Assembly (NCBI GenBank): GCA_964469925.1
Contig: CAYXZL010000007.1
Location: forward strand, 8,274 to 72,273
DNA from: CAYXZL01 sp964469925
GTDB taxonomy: Bacteria; Patescibacteriota; Gracilibacteria; Absconditabacterales; Absconditicoccaceae
Direction: 5' to 3'
DNA length: 64,000 bases
Both the position numbers and the translations under genes were made by a program. How positions within the stretch are numbered: position 1 is the stretch's first letter; each line of letters starts with the position of its first letter. This document shows, piece after piece, positions 55,578-64,000 of this stretch. A model generated the notes under the pieces. That model was not told the origin of the DNA and searched no databases. It worked only from the letters and a program-made list of their open reading frames with translations.

Positions 55578-57857
55578 CTATCTTTTTTGTAGTTCTTGTA
55601 TAAACTCTATGCATTCTGATGCTGATTTTATTTTTTCAGCTTTTTCTTGGTATTGCTTTGGTATTCTTATATTTTTTTTTCACTTTTGAATAAAAAGTCA
55701 CCAGCGTCATTTTTTGATGACAATTTTTTCGTTGTTTTTATTTCGCTGTTTTAGTGTGTTTTCCTTATCTTTCTTTATCTTTTCTTGAACTAGAACTTTT
55801 GCTTCTTGTGGGGTTATGTCTTGTCGATTTTTGTTATTTTCAAGTTTTTTAATAGATATAAACATATCTCCCCATTTAATGTAAGGTCAGAATCTTCCCG
55901 TATTTATTGTCATGGTCATTTTTTTATATTCTCCTATTGTCTTTGGCAATGCAAGGTATTCTAGTGCGTTTTCTAGGGTTAGATTCTCAATTGTGTGTGG
56001 CGGTTTAATTGGTACGAATTTTTTTTCTTCGTCCGATGAGTCGCCTAGTTGTATAAGGGGTCCGTATTTCCCTATTCTTGCCACAATAGTTTTTTTTGTT
56101 TTGGGATCTATTCCGAGAGTTTTTTCTTTTGTTTCTCTTTCGCTTGTTTCAGTTACTAGTTCGACTGTTTTGTGAAATGGTTCGTAAAATAGTTGCAGCA
56201 TTTTGACTCGCTTTAGTTTTCACTGTGCTATGAGGTCAAATTCTTTTTCTACAGTTGCGGTGAAGTGATAATTTACGATTTCTGGGAAGCTTTTTTGAAG
56301 AAAATCTGTTACCATCATGCCTATATCTGTCGGGAATAGTTTTTTCTTTTCTGCTCACATGATTTTTTCTTGTTTTTTTTCTGTTATATTTTCCCCGTTT
56401 CGCTCTATTACATCGATTTTTTCTGCATGACCTTCTTTATCTTGTAGGACTACATAATTTCTTTTTTGAATCGTTGCTATGGTTGGGGCATATGTTGATG
56501 GGCGACCTATTCCTTCTGATTCTAGTTTTTTTACTAAGCTAGCCTCTGTGTATCTTGGAGGATGACGCTCATAAGTTTGTACTGCAGTTATTCTCATGAT
56601 TTTTACCTGTTGTCACGGTTCTAAGTGTGGTAACTTGACGGTTTCTTTGTTTCCTTCTTCGTATACGGCTGTGAATCAATCGAATTTTGTTACTTCTCAT
56701 TCAACTTGAAAGAGATGTCAGTACTTTTCTCCTTTTACTTTCACAATAGTTTTTTCAATCTGTGCTGCTTCCATTTGTGATGCAATGGATCTTTTTCGTA
56801 TGAGACTATATAGTTTTTGATGCTGGTCATCTCCGAGTATGTGGTCTTGTGAGAAGTTTGTTGGTCTTATACATTCGTGAGCTTCTTGAGCTGAATTTGA
56901 TTTCGTTTCGTACTGTCTTGGTTTTGTATAGTCTGATCAATACCTTTTTGTTATCTCTTGTATTGCGACATTTCTTGCGTCATTAGACATTAGTGTAGAG
57001 TCAGTTCTCATATAAGTAATATGTCATTCTTCATAGAGTTTTTGTGCGATGCGCATGGTGTATGAAACCGAGTATCACAATTTTCTACTTGCCTCCTGTT
57101 GTAATGAAGAAGTTGTAAAGGGTGCCGATGGACTTTTTTTCGCTGACTTCTTTTCTATTTGTTCTACTACAAATTGATCTTCTGAACATTCTTTGACAAG
57201 GTTCATGGCTTCATGTTTGTTTGTTAGTGTTTTTTGCAATTCTGCGTTAAAGCTATTTTTATTGTTGGTGAATTCTCCAATTGTTTTAAAGCTATATTTT
57301 GCTACAAACTCTTGAATTTCTCTTTCTCTTTCGACAATGATTTTTAGTGCGACGGATTGGACCCTCCCTGCACTCAGTCCGTATTTTACTTTCTTTCGTA
57401 AAACGGGAGATAGTTCAAATCATACAAGACGGTCTAGTATTCTTCTTGCTTGTTGTGCATTTACTAAGTCTGTATTTAATAGACGAGGCTTTTTGATAGC
57501 ACTAGTTAGTGCATCTTTTGTTATCTCGTGAAAAACGATTCTTGGGGTTGTGCTTATGTCTAGTCAAAGTGCGTTAGCAATATGTCGTCAAATCGCTTCT
57601 CCCTCACGATCTTCATCAGTTGCTATCCGTACTTTTTCTGCTTTCTTTGCTAGTTTTTTTAGTTCTGTTACCGTCTGTTTTTTGTCGGGTGAGATTATAT
57701 AGTTGGGTTTGAAGTTATTGTTTGTGTCTACTCCTAATCATTTTTTCTCTAGATCTATGATGTGTCCGTATGAGGCTGTTATATAGAAGTCTTCTCACAA
57801 TATTTTTTGTATGGTTTTGCATTTTGCGGGTGATTCAACGATGAGTAGATTTTTCAT
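55578..57857 (-). CDS. topA: DNA topoisomerase I
   Basis: 759 aa type IA topoisomerase that relaxes negative supercoils. The TOPRIM domain has [17 protein letters not shown] and [17 protein letters not shown]; the active-site Tyr282 is in [30 protein letters not shown] and [13 protein letters not shown] are diagnostic. The C-terminus has two TopA repeat-like segments ([23 protein letters not shown]) and no classical four-Cys zinc fingers. It is downstream of tRNA-Trp and rnpB on the same strand. Confidence 0.96.
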
Positions 57858-57912
57858 ATTATATATTTTTTAAATCTTCTCTTTTCACTGAATATGATGA
57901 ATTTTAGTAGAA

Positions 57913-57985
57913 CAGGGGTTGCGGGACTCGAACCCACGACACGCGGCTTTGGAGACCGCTGCTCTACCAACTGAGCTAAACCCCT
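57913..57985 (-). tRNA. tRNA-Trp (anticodon CCA)
   Basis: 73 nt with acceptor AGGGGTT/AACCCCT, discriminator G, D stem GCTC/GAGC, anticodon stem GCGGT/GCCGC with loop CTCCAAA, and T arm GTGGG-TTCGAGT-CCCGC. The anticodon CCA reads UGG only, consistent with UGA being given to glycine rather than tryptophan. CCA end is not encoded. It lies about 11 bp downstream of the RNase P RNA. Confidence 0.97.
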
Positions 57986-57996
57986 ATTTTTACATT

Positions 57997-58371
57997 ACCC
58001 TTTTTCGTAAGCCCGATTCTGTTTTGGTAGTATTTATCTTTCCCTAGTTATACTAGGTTTGTGCACGAACTCCGTAGCAAAAAAACATAGGTGATTTTTA
58101 TTTTCATCATATTGTTTTGTTACGGAGGACGCTTGCATCCACTACGGTTTACCACTTGTATAACTTCTGTCATACTAAGCCGTAGTATCCCCTATGGGAG
58201 AGGAACCTACTCGTTGCACCTTTTGTCCTTTGAGAACTAGTTTACGTCTCTGTGGCACTTTCGTTTGCTCCTAATCTTAGGAAGTTCCAGCATTTGTTAA
58301 ATGCTAATGTTTTGATGATGTCGGGACTTTCCTCTTCAAATACTTGAAGTACTACCTGAAGAAAGAGTGTT
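57997..58371 (-). ncRNA. rnpB: RNase P RNA
   Basis: About 375 nt, class A type. The universal 5' core is GAGGAAAGTCCCGACATC at 58319-58336 and the 3' core is AACAGAATCGGGCTTACG at 58005-58022. A P1 helix can form between ACTCTTT at the 5' end and AAAGGGT at the 3' end. A -10-like TATACT lies just upstream (58377-58382 on the minus strand). The ends are estimated from P1. Its protein partner RnpA is encoded at 62884. Confidence 0.93.
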
Positions 58372-58447
58372 TTGAAAGTATATATTCTATAGTTTTTTGC
58401 AAGGTATATGATTTAAACTCTGCTTTATTCTATCTTTTAAGCATGTT

Positions 58448-59044
58448 TTATTGCTTAATGACGGCTTCTATTGCTGCGAAGCCTCATGTCCCGTCTATGT
58501 TTGTCACAATATATAAGTCATCTCATGCTTTTCATTTGAAGTATGTCACTGCGGCGTGGTTGAGAAAGTAGGTCTGACCCGTGTCTGTGATGGCGATGGG
58601 TTTGTTATCGTCCGTCAAGGATAATACGGCCTTTTGATGCTTTCTTTCTACAGGTTCTATTAGTTTATATATCAACTTTCCGTCGGCTAATATTCTTAGT
58701 TTTAATTTGTCTCATGGCACTAGTTTGGTTTTGCTTGCGTAATTTAAGGGCATTGGATATTTTTTTTGGTCACTACTAAGCATGAAATATCCATCAAAGA
58801 CACCTTCAACAATTTGTGTGTTGTCGTCTTCGTATGTTTTTAATCATTGAGGGTTCATTATTTTTTCAGCCTCGTATAGTAACTCGGTTGCCTCTTCTTG
58901 TGATGGATCAAACTTTTCTAGTTTGTCTAGAATCACCTTGATTCTTTTCAAGTCTAATTCGATGTTTGTAATTAAGTTGTTTATGAAGTGCATCATTTGT
59001 TGTAACTTTTCTGTGTTTTGTTCTTGTTGTGTTTTTGCCATCAT
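58448..59044 (-). CDS. conserved hypothetical protein with coiled-coil N-terminus
   Basis: 198 aa, unknown. The first 65 residues form an amphipathic helical region (LQQMMHFINNLITNIELDLKRI). The rest is a beta-rich domain (TQIVEGVFDGYFMLSSD, LVPGDKLKLRILADGKLIYK) ending GGFAAIEAVIKQ. The pattern of GDKLKL and KLI looks like a small OB or SH3-like fold and could bind nucleic acid or ribosomes. Two ATG codons are adjacent at the start. Confidence 0.68.
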
Positions 59045-59124
59045 TTTTTTTATCTAAATGGTTGTTTGTTATTGTATATTTTACTACTGTCGATGCAAAA
59101 TAATATTTTTTTTGACTGTGAAAG

Positions 59125-59877
59125 TTATGATTTTTTAATTGACTTTTTTGATACTGAAAATATGTTTCTTGCATTTCTTCGTTTTTGTGTCATTTGTCAT
59201 AAATTGTCGATATATGTTATTTGTGTGTTGATAAAATTAGCTCTTTCAAGGTATCATTGAAGTTCTTTCTTTGTAAATATATGGTAAAATCTTTGGTGGC
59301 TTTTATTTGTTCCGATTCGTCTTATCATTATGTCATTTCGATTTTTTTTCCCTCATGATAATATGTGTTTTATTGTGCTAACTATTACGCTTTTTCGATG
59401 TTTTTTGAGGAACCATTGTGAGAATGACCGATTGGTTTGTATTAGATACCCATTATGCTTCAGTAGCTTATAGCACTGTGTTAGTGTTGTTGTCCTTTGT
59501 TTTCTTGTTGCGAGATGTTGTATACTAGCAATTGCTATTATTATGTCGAAATGTTCTATGGGGAAATGTTGGGCTATGTTGTTCATGTCATCGCATATAA
59601 ATCTTTCTTTGGGATTTTTTTTTTGTGCTATTTGAATTAGTTTGTCTGATATATCTATTCATATATAGGAGATTTCTTTATTTGTTCGTTTTTTAACATA
59701 ATCTAGACATCTAGCATCTCAACATCATAATTCAAGTACCTTGATTTTTTTATGAGGATAGCTTTTGAGCTGTTTTACTAGGTAATCTAGTTCGGGTCGA
59801 TGTTTTTTTCTAGTATTGTGAAACTTGAGCGACTCCTCGTTGTAAAACTTTTTTAAGTTTTGTGTAATTTGATGCAT
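59125..59877 (-). CDS. SAM-dependent methyltransferase, Trm9/ALKBH8-like
   Basis: 250 aa. SAM motif I is KVLELGCGDARCLDYV, with IGIDIS after it, and FDIIIAIASIQHLATRKQR plus YKLLKHNGYLIQTNRS as later motifs. The LxTRxxR-like ATRKQRTTTLTQ segment and the C-terminal region resemble tRNA wobble-uridine (Trm9/ALKBH8-type) methyltransferases, but small-molecule substrates are possible. It is immediately upstream (16 bp after the stop) of nothing else but follows the exonuclease gene on the same strand. Confidence 0.82.
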
Positions 59878-59892
59878 TTTGTTCTCTCCTTT

Positions 59893-60924
59893 CTAGAAAA
59901 TTCTTTTTTCAGTACTTTTATTGTCTTTGATTTTTGTTTTCGTGCTGTTTGAGTCTTTTATTAGTTCTTCTAATGTAAAGTATTCTTCGTGACCGTCTAT
60001 GTTTATTTTTTGAAATTTGAGAAAATAAATCATGACTAGTAGTGTCATTTTAACATCGTTTTTGCAATATTTTTTTAGCTCTTTCATATAATTTTCGTCT
60101 TGTGTCTCTAAATATTGATTGTACAGCACTTCTGCTTGTTGTCATGACTCTAGCGTTTTTGATAATCAAATGAGTGCTTGAGATAGGTGGTTTAGTCAGA
60201 TCTTTTTGCCGGTTTTATTGTTTATGAATAAAAACGGATCAATGCTTTTTTTGTTTAATATTTCTATTTCTTTTTTGCTTGCTTTTGCATTGTGAGCTAA
60301 TACGGGATTATCGAAATATATGTGATTATATCCTATGATATATCCAGGGAAGTCAATGAGGAAGTCGAATAGTCTTTGATAGTCACTTGGTCATATGTAT
60401 TGGAACTTGCACGTGTGTGGTTGTGTTGTTATCATGTATGCAATGATGAACTTTGCTTCTTTAAGATTTTGGTTTGCGAATGTTGTTTCTATATCGTATA
60501 CAACAAAGGGCTTATCGTTTATTGTTTGATACTTTCCCTCTGTGAATTCGTCTCGAAGTTGCTCCATCATTGATTTGTTTTTTTTCATTAGCCTATCTAC
60601 TTTTTTCTGGTCTTTCAGAAATCCGTGTAACTCAATTATTTCCTCTTCAGTTAATTCTAACTGAGTTTTTTCCACCTCTTCATAAATTATTACTCCTGTG
60701 TTGTTCTTTTGAAATCTTATGATTGGTTTGCTCCTTTCGAAATAGGTAGTGTTTTTCCCTGTTTTTGTTATGGTACTGATGAATTGTTTAAAATGCATTA
60801 TTTTTTCTTTTTTCATTACTGTTCGTATCGTTTGGAAACATTGTGTTTGTAAGGTTTTTAGTTGTTGTAGACTAAACTTTTTGTACATTGTTGTTTTTTG
60901 CTTTTCTAAACTTGTTGTGTTCAC
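59893..60924 (-). CDS. DEDD-family 3'-5' exonuclease-like protein
   Basis: 343 aa. The exonuclease motifs of the DnaQ/PolB type appear in order: FVVYDIETTF (Exo I), GYNHIYFDNPVLAHNA (Exo II) and YCKNDVKMTLLVM (Exo III, YxxxD form). About 130 N-terminal residues of charged, helical sequence have no recognised domain. It may proofread or trim nucleic acid. No ATG fits the upstream limit; GTG 60922-60924 is chosen, with ATG 60886-60888 as an alternative. Confidence 0.77.
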
Positions 60925-60954
60925 GTTAGTAAACTTTGGTATGAAAGCAAGGCA

Positions 60955-62037
60955 CTACTGATGGTATTTTGTGAAAACTTCTTCTATGTTTGGATAAAAT
61001 TTTTTTATGAATTGTAATGGGTTTTGTTGAAAATTATTTATATCTGATTGATTCTCGGCACTTAATTGCAAAGAAAATGTTCTTATGAGTAACGGTTTTT
61101 CTCCTATTTTGATGCTATCGATAAATAGTCATTTAATTTCTTGGTTTTGTATTTGATAATTTGCGGTGAATGTTATTCAACTAAGTTGAAATGTTACTAA
61201 TGCTTGGTTTTCTTTTTGTTTTACTGACTGTAGCTCTACGATTAATGTTTTTTTGAAAATCTGTTGTATAGATGGTTGTTCTTGGTTTTCTACTATGTTG
61301 TCTCCGGTTTGTTCGACAGTATTCGTATCTTGTAAGTTGATTTGTTCTGCTGTGATTTCTGTTATTAATTTTTGAAGACCCTCGTTGTGTATGGTTGTAT
61401 TCATAAACCTTTCTTGTAGTGCTGCTGTAATTGTTGCATCGGAAGATGCTATCTCGTGTATTACTCAGCCGCTTATTTCAATGGTATATTCTATTGTGTT
61501 TTTTGTGAGCGTTACTTTTTCTGGACTGCAATTTATAATCATACTTGCTATATCAGAGTTCATTGTGTTGCATCGATTTTGCTGTTCTTCTTTTTCTCTT
61601 ATTTTTTCTATTATTTCCTTAGCGGATCGTTTATTGGTTTTTAGTGTATCATTGATATAGTCTTCTACTTCTGTGTTTTCTGTAATGATACTTTTTATGT
61701 ATCGCTCTGATTCCAACATTAGGATAAGCGTTAGTGCTGTTTCTTTATTAGTAGTGTTCTTGTATGTACCTTTAATGTTCCGTTGGTTTTCATTGATTTG
61801 CGTTCTTGCTAGCTCGGTAAAAACTGATGGTTCCAATACGTCTTCAATTTGTGTACTGTTTGAGCCACTTGTGTTTTCTAGTGTTCCTTCTATTGATGTG
61901 GTGTTTAATTGTCCGGTTGCGTAGAGTGTATATGTTATGAAAGTTGCCAATCAACATCAGAGTATAATACTTATCTTTTTCTGTAGAGTCCCTGTTTTCT
62001 TCATTGTGTTGAATGTCGATAAACTTTCTTCTATCAT
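60955..62037 (-). CDS. anchored extracytoplasmic protein, unknown
   Basis: 360 aa. A basic N-terminus and one membrane helix (KISIILGCGLATFITYTLYA) precede a long Thr/Glu/Asn-rich region with few hydrophobics, likely outside the membrane. It has coiled-coil-like stretches (RSAKEIIEKIREKEEQQNR) and two cysteines (NRCNTMNSDI, INCSPEKV). No family is recognised. The ATG at 62035 or an internal one at 62002 may be used. It ends 30 bp before the exonuclease start. Confidence 0.65.
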
Positions 62038-62142
62038 TGTATTGCATTGTCGCTATTTTGTCAAAAATACTTTTTCTTGCGTCTGTTTTTTTTGTTGTTA
62101 CAATTCTATTATTGTTTTCATGTCGCTATCCTTTTGGTTGTT

Positions 62143-62874
62143 ATGCTACTTCGTCATTTTTTGCAAAATATACTTCATTATAGTAGAAGATCTGCTTTTG
62201 ATCTTGTGTGTTCTTGAAGAGTTCGTTGTAATTCTCGTATTGTTTCAAGCTTTTCTGAAGTACTTGTATTGTGAGACGTGATAGAGATATGTATTGAGGG
62301 TGTGTGGAGGAGTTATAAGGTTACTATACATTCACCCACTAATCGTGTTGTTCTTTTTCATAAACCGATGGGCTATGTTGTTTCAAAGACTGACCCGCAC
62401 AATACTACCATCTTTTCTTTGTTGCCGTCGTGATGGTCTGACTCGTATTATTATGTTGGCAGGCTTGATAAAAATAGTCGTGGCTTATTGTTGTTAGTTT
62501 CTTCTTCTCATTTGGTGCATGATTTTGAGCATCCTACCAAAGCATTCTTGAAAACGTATTACGTGACTGTTGTATGAAGACGAGACTCTTTACATACTGC
62601 CACTTGTCTTGAGTGACTGTGGGTTGACAGAGACTCACATATTACTTCTGTTGGGCTATGAGACTTTTTACAGGTTGCTTCTCTATCTGTTCTTCGTTCT
62701 TCCCTTGACTCTTGTGTTTTGAAGATAGGCTTGTTTTATGGTAAAAATAGGCATATAAGGAGATTGTTGTGAGCACTACATTATACTGTTTTGGACTTGT
62801 GTAGAGTTTCTTTTGGTCCTTATTTTCTCGGAGACCTGGCTCCTTGAGCTTATGTAGTAGAAGATTTATCATAG
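62143..62874 (+). CDS. RsuA/RluB/RluE/RluF-family pseudouridine synthase
   Basis: 243 aa. The S4-type N-terminus (RRSAFDLVCSGRVRCNSRIV) leads into the catalytic domain with VLFHKPMGYVVSK and the active-site VGRLDKNSRGLLLL (catalytic Asp). The C-terminal GLFYGKNRHIRRLLGAL is the second family signature. It modifies a single rRNA uridine; which one is unknown. It is followed 9 bp later by rnpA. Confidence 0.92.
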
Positions 62875-62883
62875 GTTTTTGTT

Positions 62884-63282
62884 ATGTTGTGAAAATGATT
62901 TAGGTTGACTGGTAGGTTAGTATCGTTTCTTTTGTCTTCTAGAAGAGTTTTTCGTGGTCAATATTTCGTTTTTCACTATTCTGTTGCCAGAGGCGCCCTT
63001 ACTCATCATAGATGTTCTTTTCATATAGCAAAAAAGATCCATAAGTCTTCCGTTGTTAGGAATTTTATCAAAAGATCTTTACTTGCTTATTGTTTACGTA
63101 CAAACTTTTTTTGATCTCCTATTCGCGGTAAGTATCTTGATGTTTTTGTGCGTTGTAATCACCATTCCTATGAATTGTGGAAATGATTGGTTGATAATAA
63201 GACTAGAAAAGATATAAGCCATGCGGTGGTTTTGCGTTTTGCTTCTGATCTTGCTCGTTTTGTCGACAAAGCTCCTTTTTAG
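62884..63282 (+). CDS. rnpA: ribonuclease P protein component
   Basis: 132 aa basic protein subunit of RNase P. The RNR motif region KKIHKSSVVRNFIKRSLLAYC is the diagnostic signature, preceded by FRGQYFVFHYSVARGA. The downstream portion (LRTNFFGSPIRGKYLDVFVRC) fits the family's beta-sheet. It starts at ATG 62884; the first five codons include two TGA-Gly. It pairs with rnpB about 4.5 kb away on the other strand. Confidence 0.88.
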
Positions 63283-63295
63283 TTTTTTTCTGTTC

Positions 63296-64000
63296 ATGAC
63301 TCAACGGCTTCGCTTTCGTACTCATTTCTCTTCTTTGACAGAGAGGGCTAAAGAATTGACTAGGAAGATAGTTTCACATAGCGATTCTGGGTTTGCTGAA
63401 AAAACTCGTGTGAAGCGTGTTGTTGCTACCGAACCTGTTGTTTCTGAGCCCTCTTTTTCTCCTACGCGTTTTTCTTTTGTTTTTTGGCTATATGGACTGT
63501 TGGCTGTTTTGTTGGGATTCGTTGTTTATCATGGTTTTGCTGTTATTGTTTTGATTATAGCTGCTTACATTATTTCAATTGCGATTGAATGACCTGTTCG
63601 TTTTATCAAAAAATTGGGTGTTTGAAGGCCTTTTGCCTTATTTTTGTCTTATTTCTTGGTTGTTATTGTTATTTTGGCTATTGTCATGGTCGTTCCTTTT
63701 GTTGCTATTCAATTAGGGAACTTTGTTAGTCTTTTTGTCAATCATGTTGTATCTATTCAAAAGGTTGTCTTATCCATTGGTTGGGTTGAATACGTTCAAC
63801 AGTCTCAGTTTTTGCCCGCTTATTTTAAGCGTTTGCTACTTGCTGGCTTACAAGATCCCACTTTCTCTGTTCAGCTACAATCTGCCATGACTCAACTTGT
63901 TGGAACATGACAATCGTTTATTTCTTATCTTACTGGATTTGCTCTTAAAACTCTTACTTCTTTTTTGACTATCTCTTCTAAGGTCTCTATATTACTTGTT
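63296..64000 (+). CDS. AI-2E/PerM-family membrane transporter, partial
   Basis: At least 235 aa, cut by the window end. A charged cytoplasmic N-terminus of about 60 residues is followed by helices with FVFWLYGLLAVLLGFVVYHGF, then a second pair of helices (SYFLVVIVILAIVMVVPFVA) and a soluble stretch with VEYVQQSQFLPAYFK, the layout of AI-2E exporters/permeases (PF01594). It follows rnpA by 13 bp. The C-terminus is missing. Confidence 0.85.

Noticed and set aside
53160..58000. A tRNA-Gly(UCA) that would read UGA
   Set aside because: Only tRNA-Arg(GCG) and tRNA-Trp(CCA) were found; no cloverleaf with anticodon UCA was seen in the window.
1..64000. Idea that in-frame TGA marks widespread pseudogenes, tryptophan recoding or selenocysteine
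   Set aside because: TGA falls consistently on conserved glycines, not on Trp or Cys sites, in dozens of intact families; no SECIS-like structures are needed, and decay could not place stops only at glycines.
1..64000. CRISPR arrays, insertion sequences, prophage genes
   Set aside because: No regularly spaced repeats, transposases, terminal inverted repeats or phage structural genes were recognised.

Overview
The window is AT-rich, gene-dense bacterial DNA in which UGA is read as glycine and only UAA and UAG end genes. In-frame TGA falls on invariant glycines throughout: the first G of GQDPYHG in uracil-DNA glycosylase, the G of GWDCHG in IleRS, EGYMDV in DnaG, and three consecutive TGA codons in the NHGGGYYNH stretch of superoxide dismutase. 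This is genetic code 25, known from the Patescibacteria (CPR) lineages Gracilibacteria and Absconditabacteria (SR1). Release factor 1 is encoded here; no RF2 is seen. One run of 10 N shows that this is a scaffold. All coordinates come from hand translation in code 25, so most genes are longer than code-11 frames would suggest. No rRNA, CRISPR array, IS element or prophage was recognised.

Layout. 1-9.5 kb: MscS channel, an anchored exported protein, a large-subunit pseudouridine synthase, a type IV pilin-like protein, an RlmD-type rRNA methyltransferase, EF-P, a small VirB2/TrbC-like membrane protein, an alpha/beta hydrolase and an RsmF-type methyltransferase. 9.5-20.7 kb: nusA with a structured leader, gltX, a broken C39-like peptidase, an RlmL-type methyltransferase, an acyltransferase, ung, Fe/Mn superoxide dismutase, a YraN-type protein, an S41 protease, a 2Fe-2S ferredoxin, an ECF-type sigma factor and HU. 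20.7-28 kb: a tightly packed envelope cluster with two MurF-like ligases, a FemAB-type transferase, a DegT-family PLP enzyme, a methyltransferase and a hydrolase. 28-37 kb: an exceptionally long IleRS carrying two extra enzyme domains, an ASCH protein, a DEAD-box helicase, a Nudix hydrolase and small membrane proteins. 37-44 kb (minus strand): a reduced type IV secretion/pilus set (VirB4 ATPase and three membrane proteins) behind dus and a truncated priA. 44-54 kb: an alkyltransferase-like protein, a DnaG with a zinc-less N-terminal domain, a uridine-kinase-like protein, SecG, a peptide-binding protein, an M50 protease, RF1, an HPF-like protein and GreA. 53-64 kb: tRNA-Arg(GCG), an FtsQ-like protein, topA, tRNA-Trp(CCA), RNase P RNA, a methyltransferase, an exonuclease, a pseudouridine synthase, RnpA and a partial AI-2E/PerM-type transporter.

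The gene set is mostly information processing plus envelope, secretion and pilus functions, with almost no central or biosynthetic metabolism. That fits a reduced, host-associated Patescibacterium with pili. The most unusual object is the IleRS, in which a GNAT acetyltransferase-like domain and a histidine-phosphatase domain are inserted into one otherwise intact synthetase. DnaG without zinc ligands and PriA without its first helicase half suggest altered replication priming and restart.

The + strand is T- and G-rich throughout, so + strand genes favour NNT codons and - strand genes favour NNA codons. Shine-Dalgarno motifs are rare before start codons.
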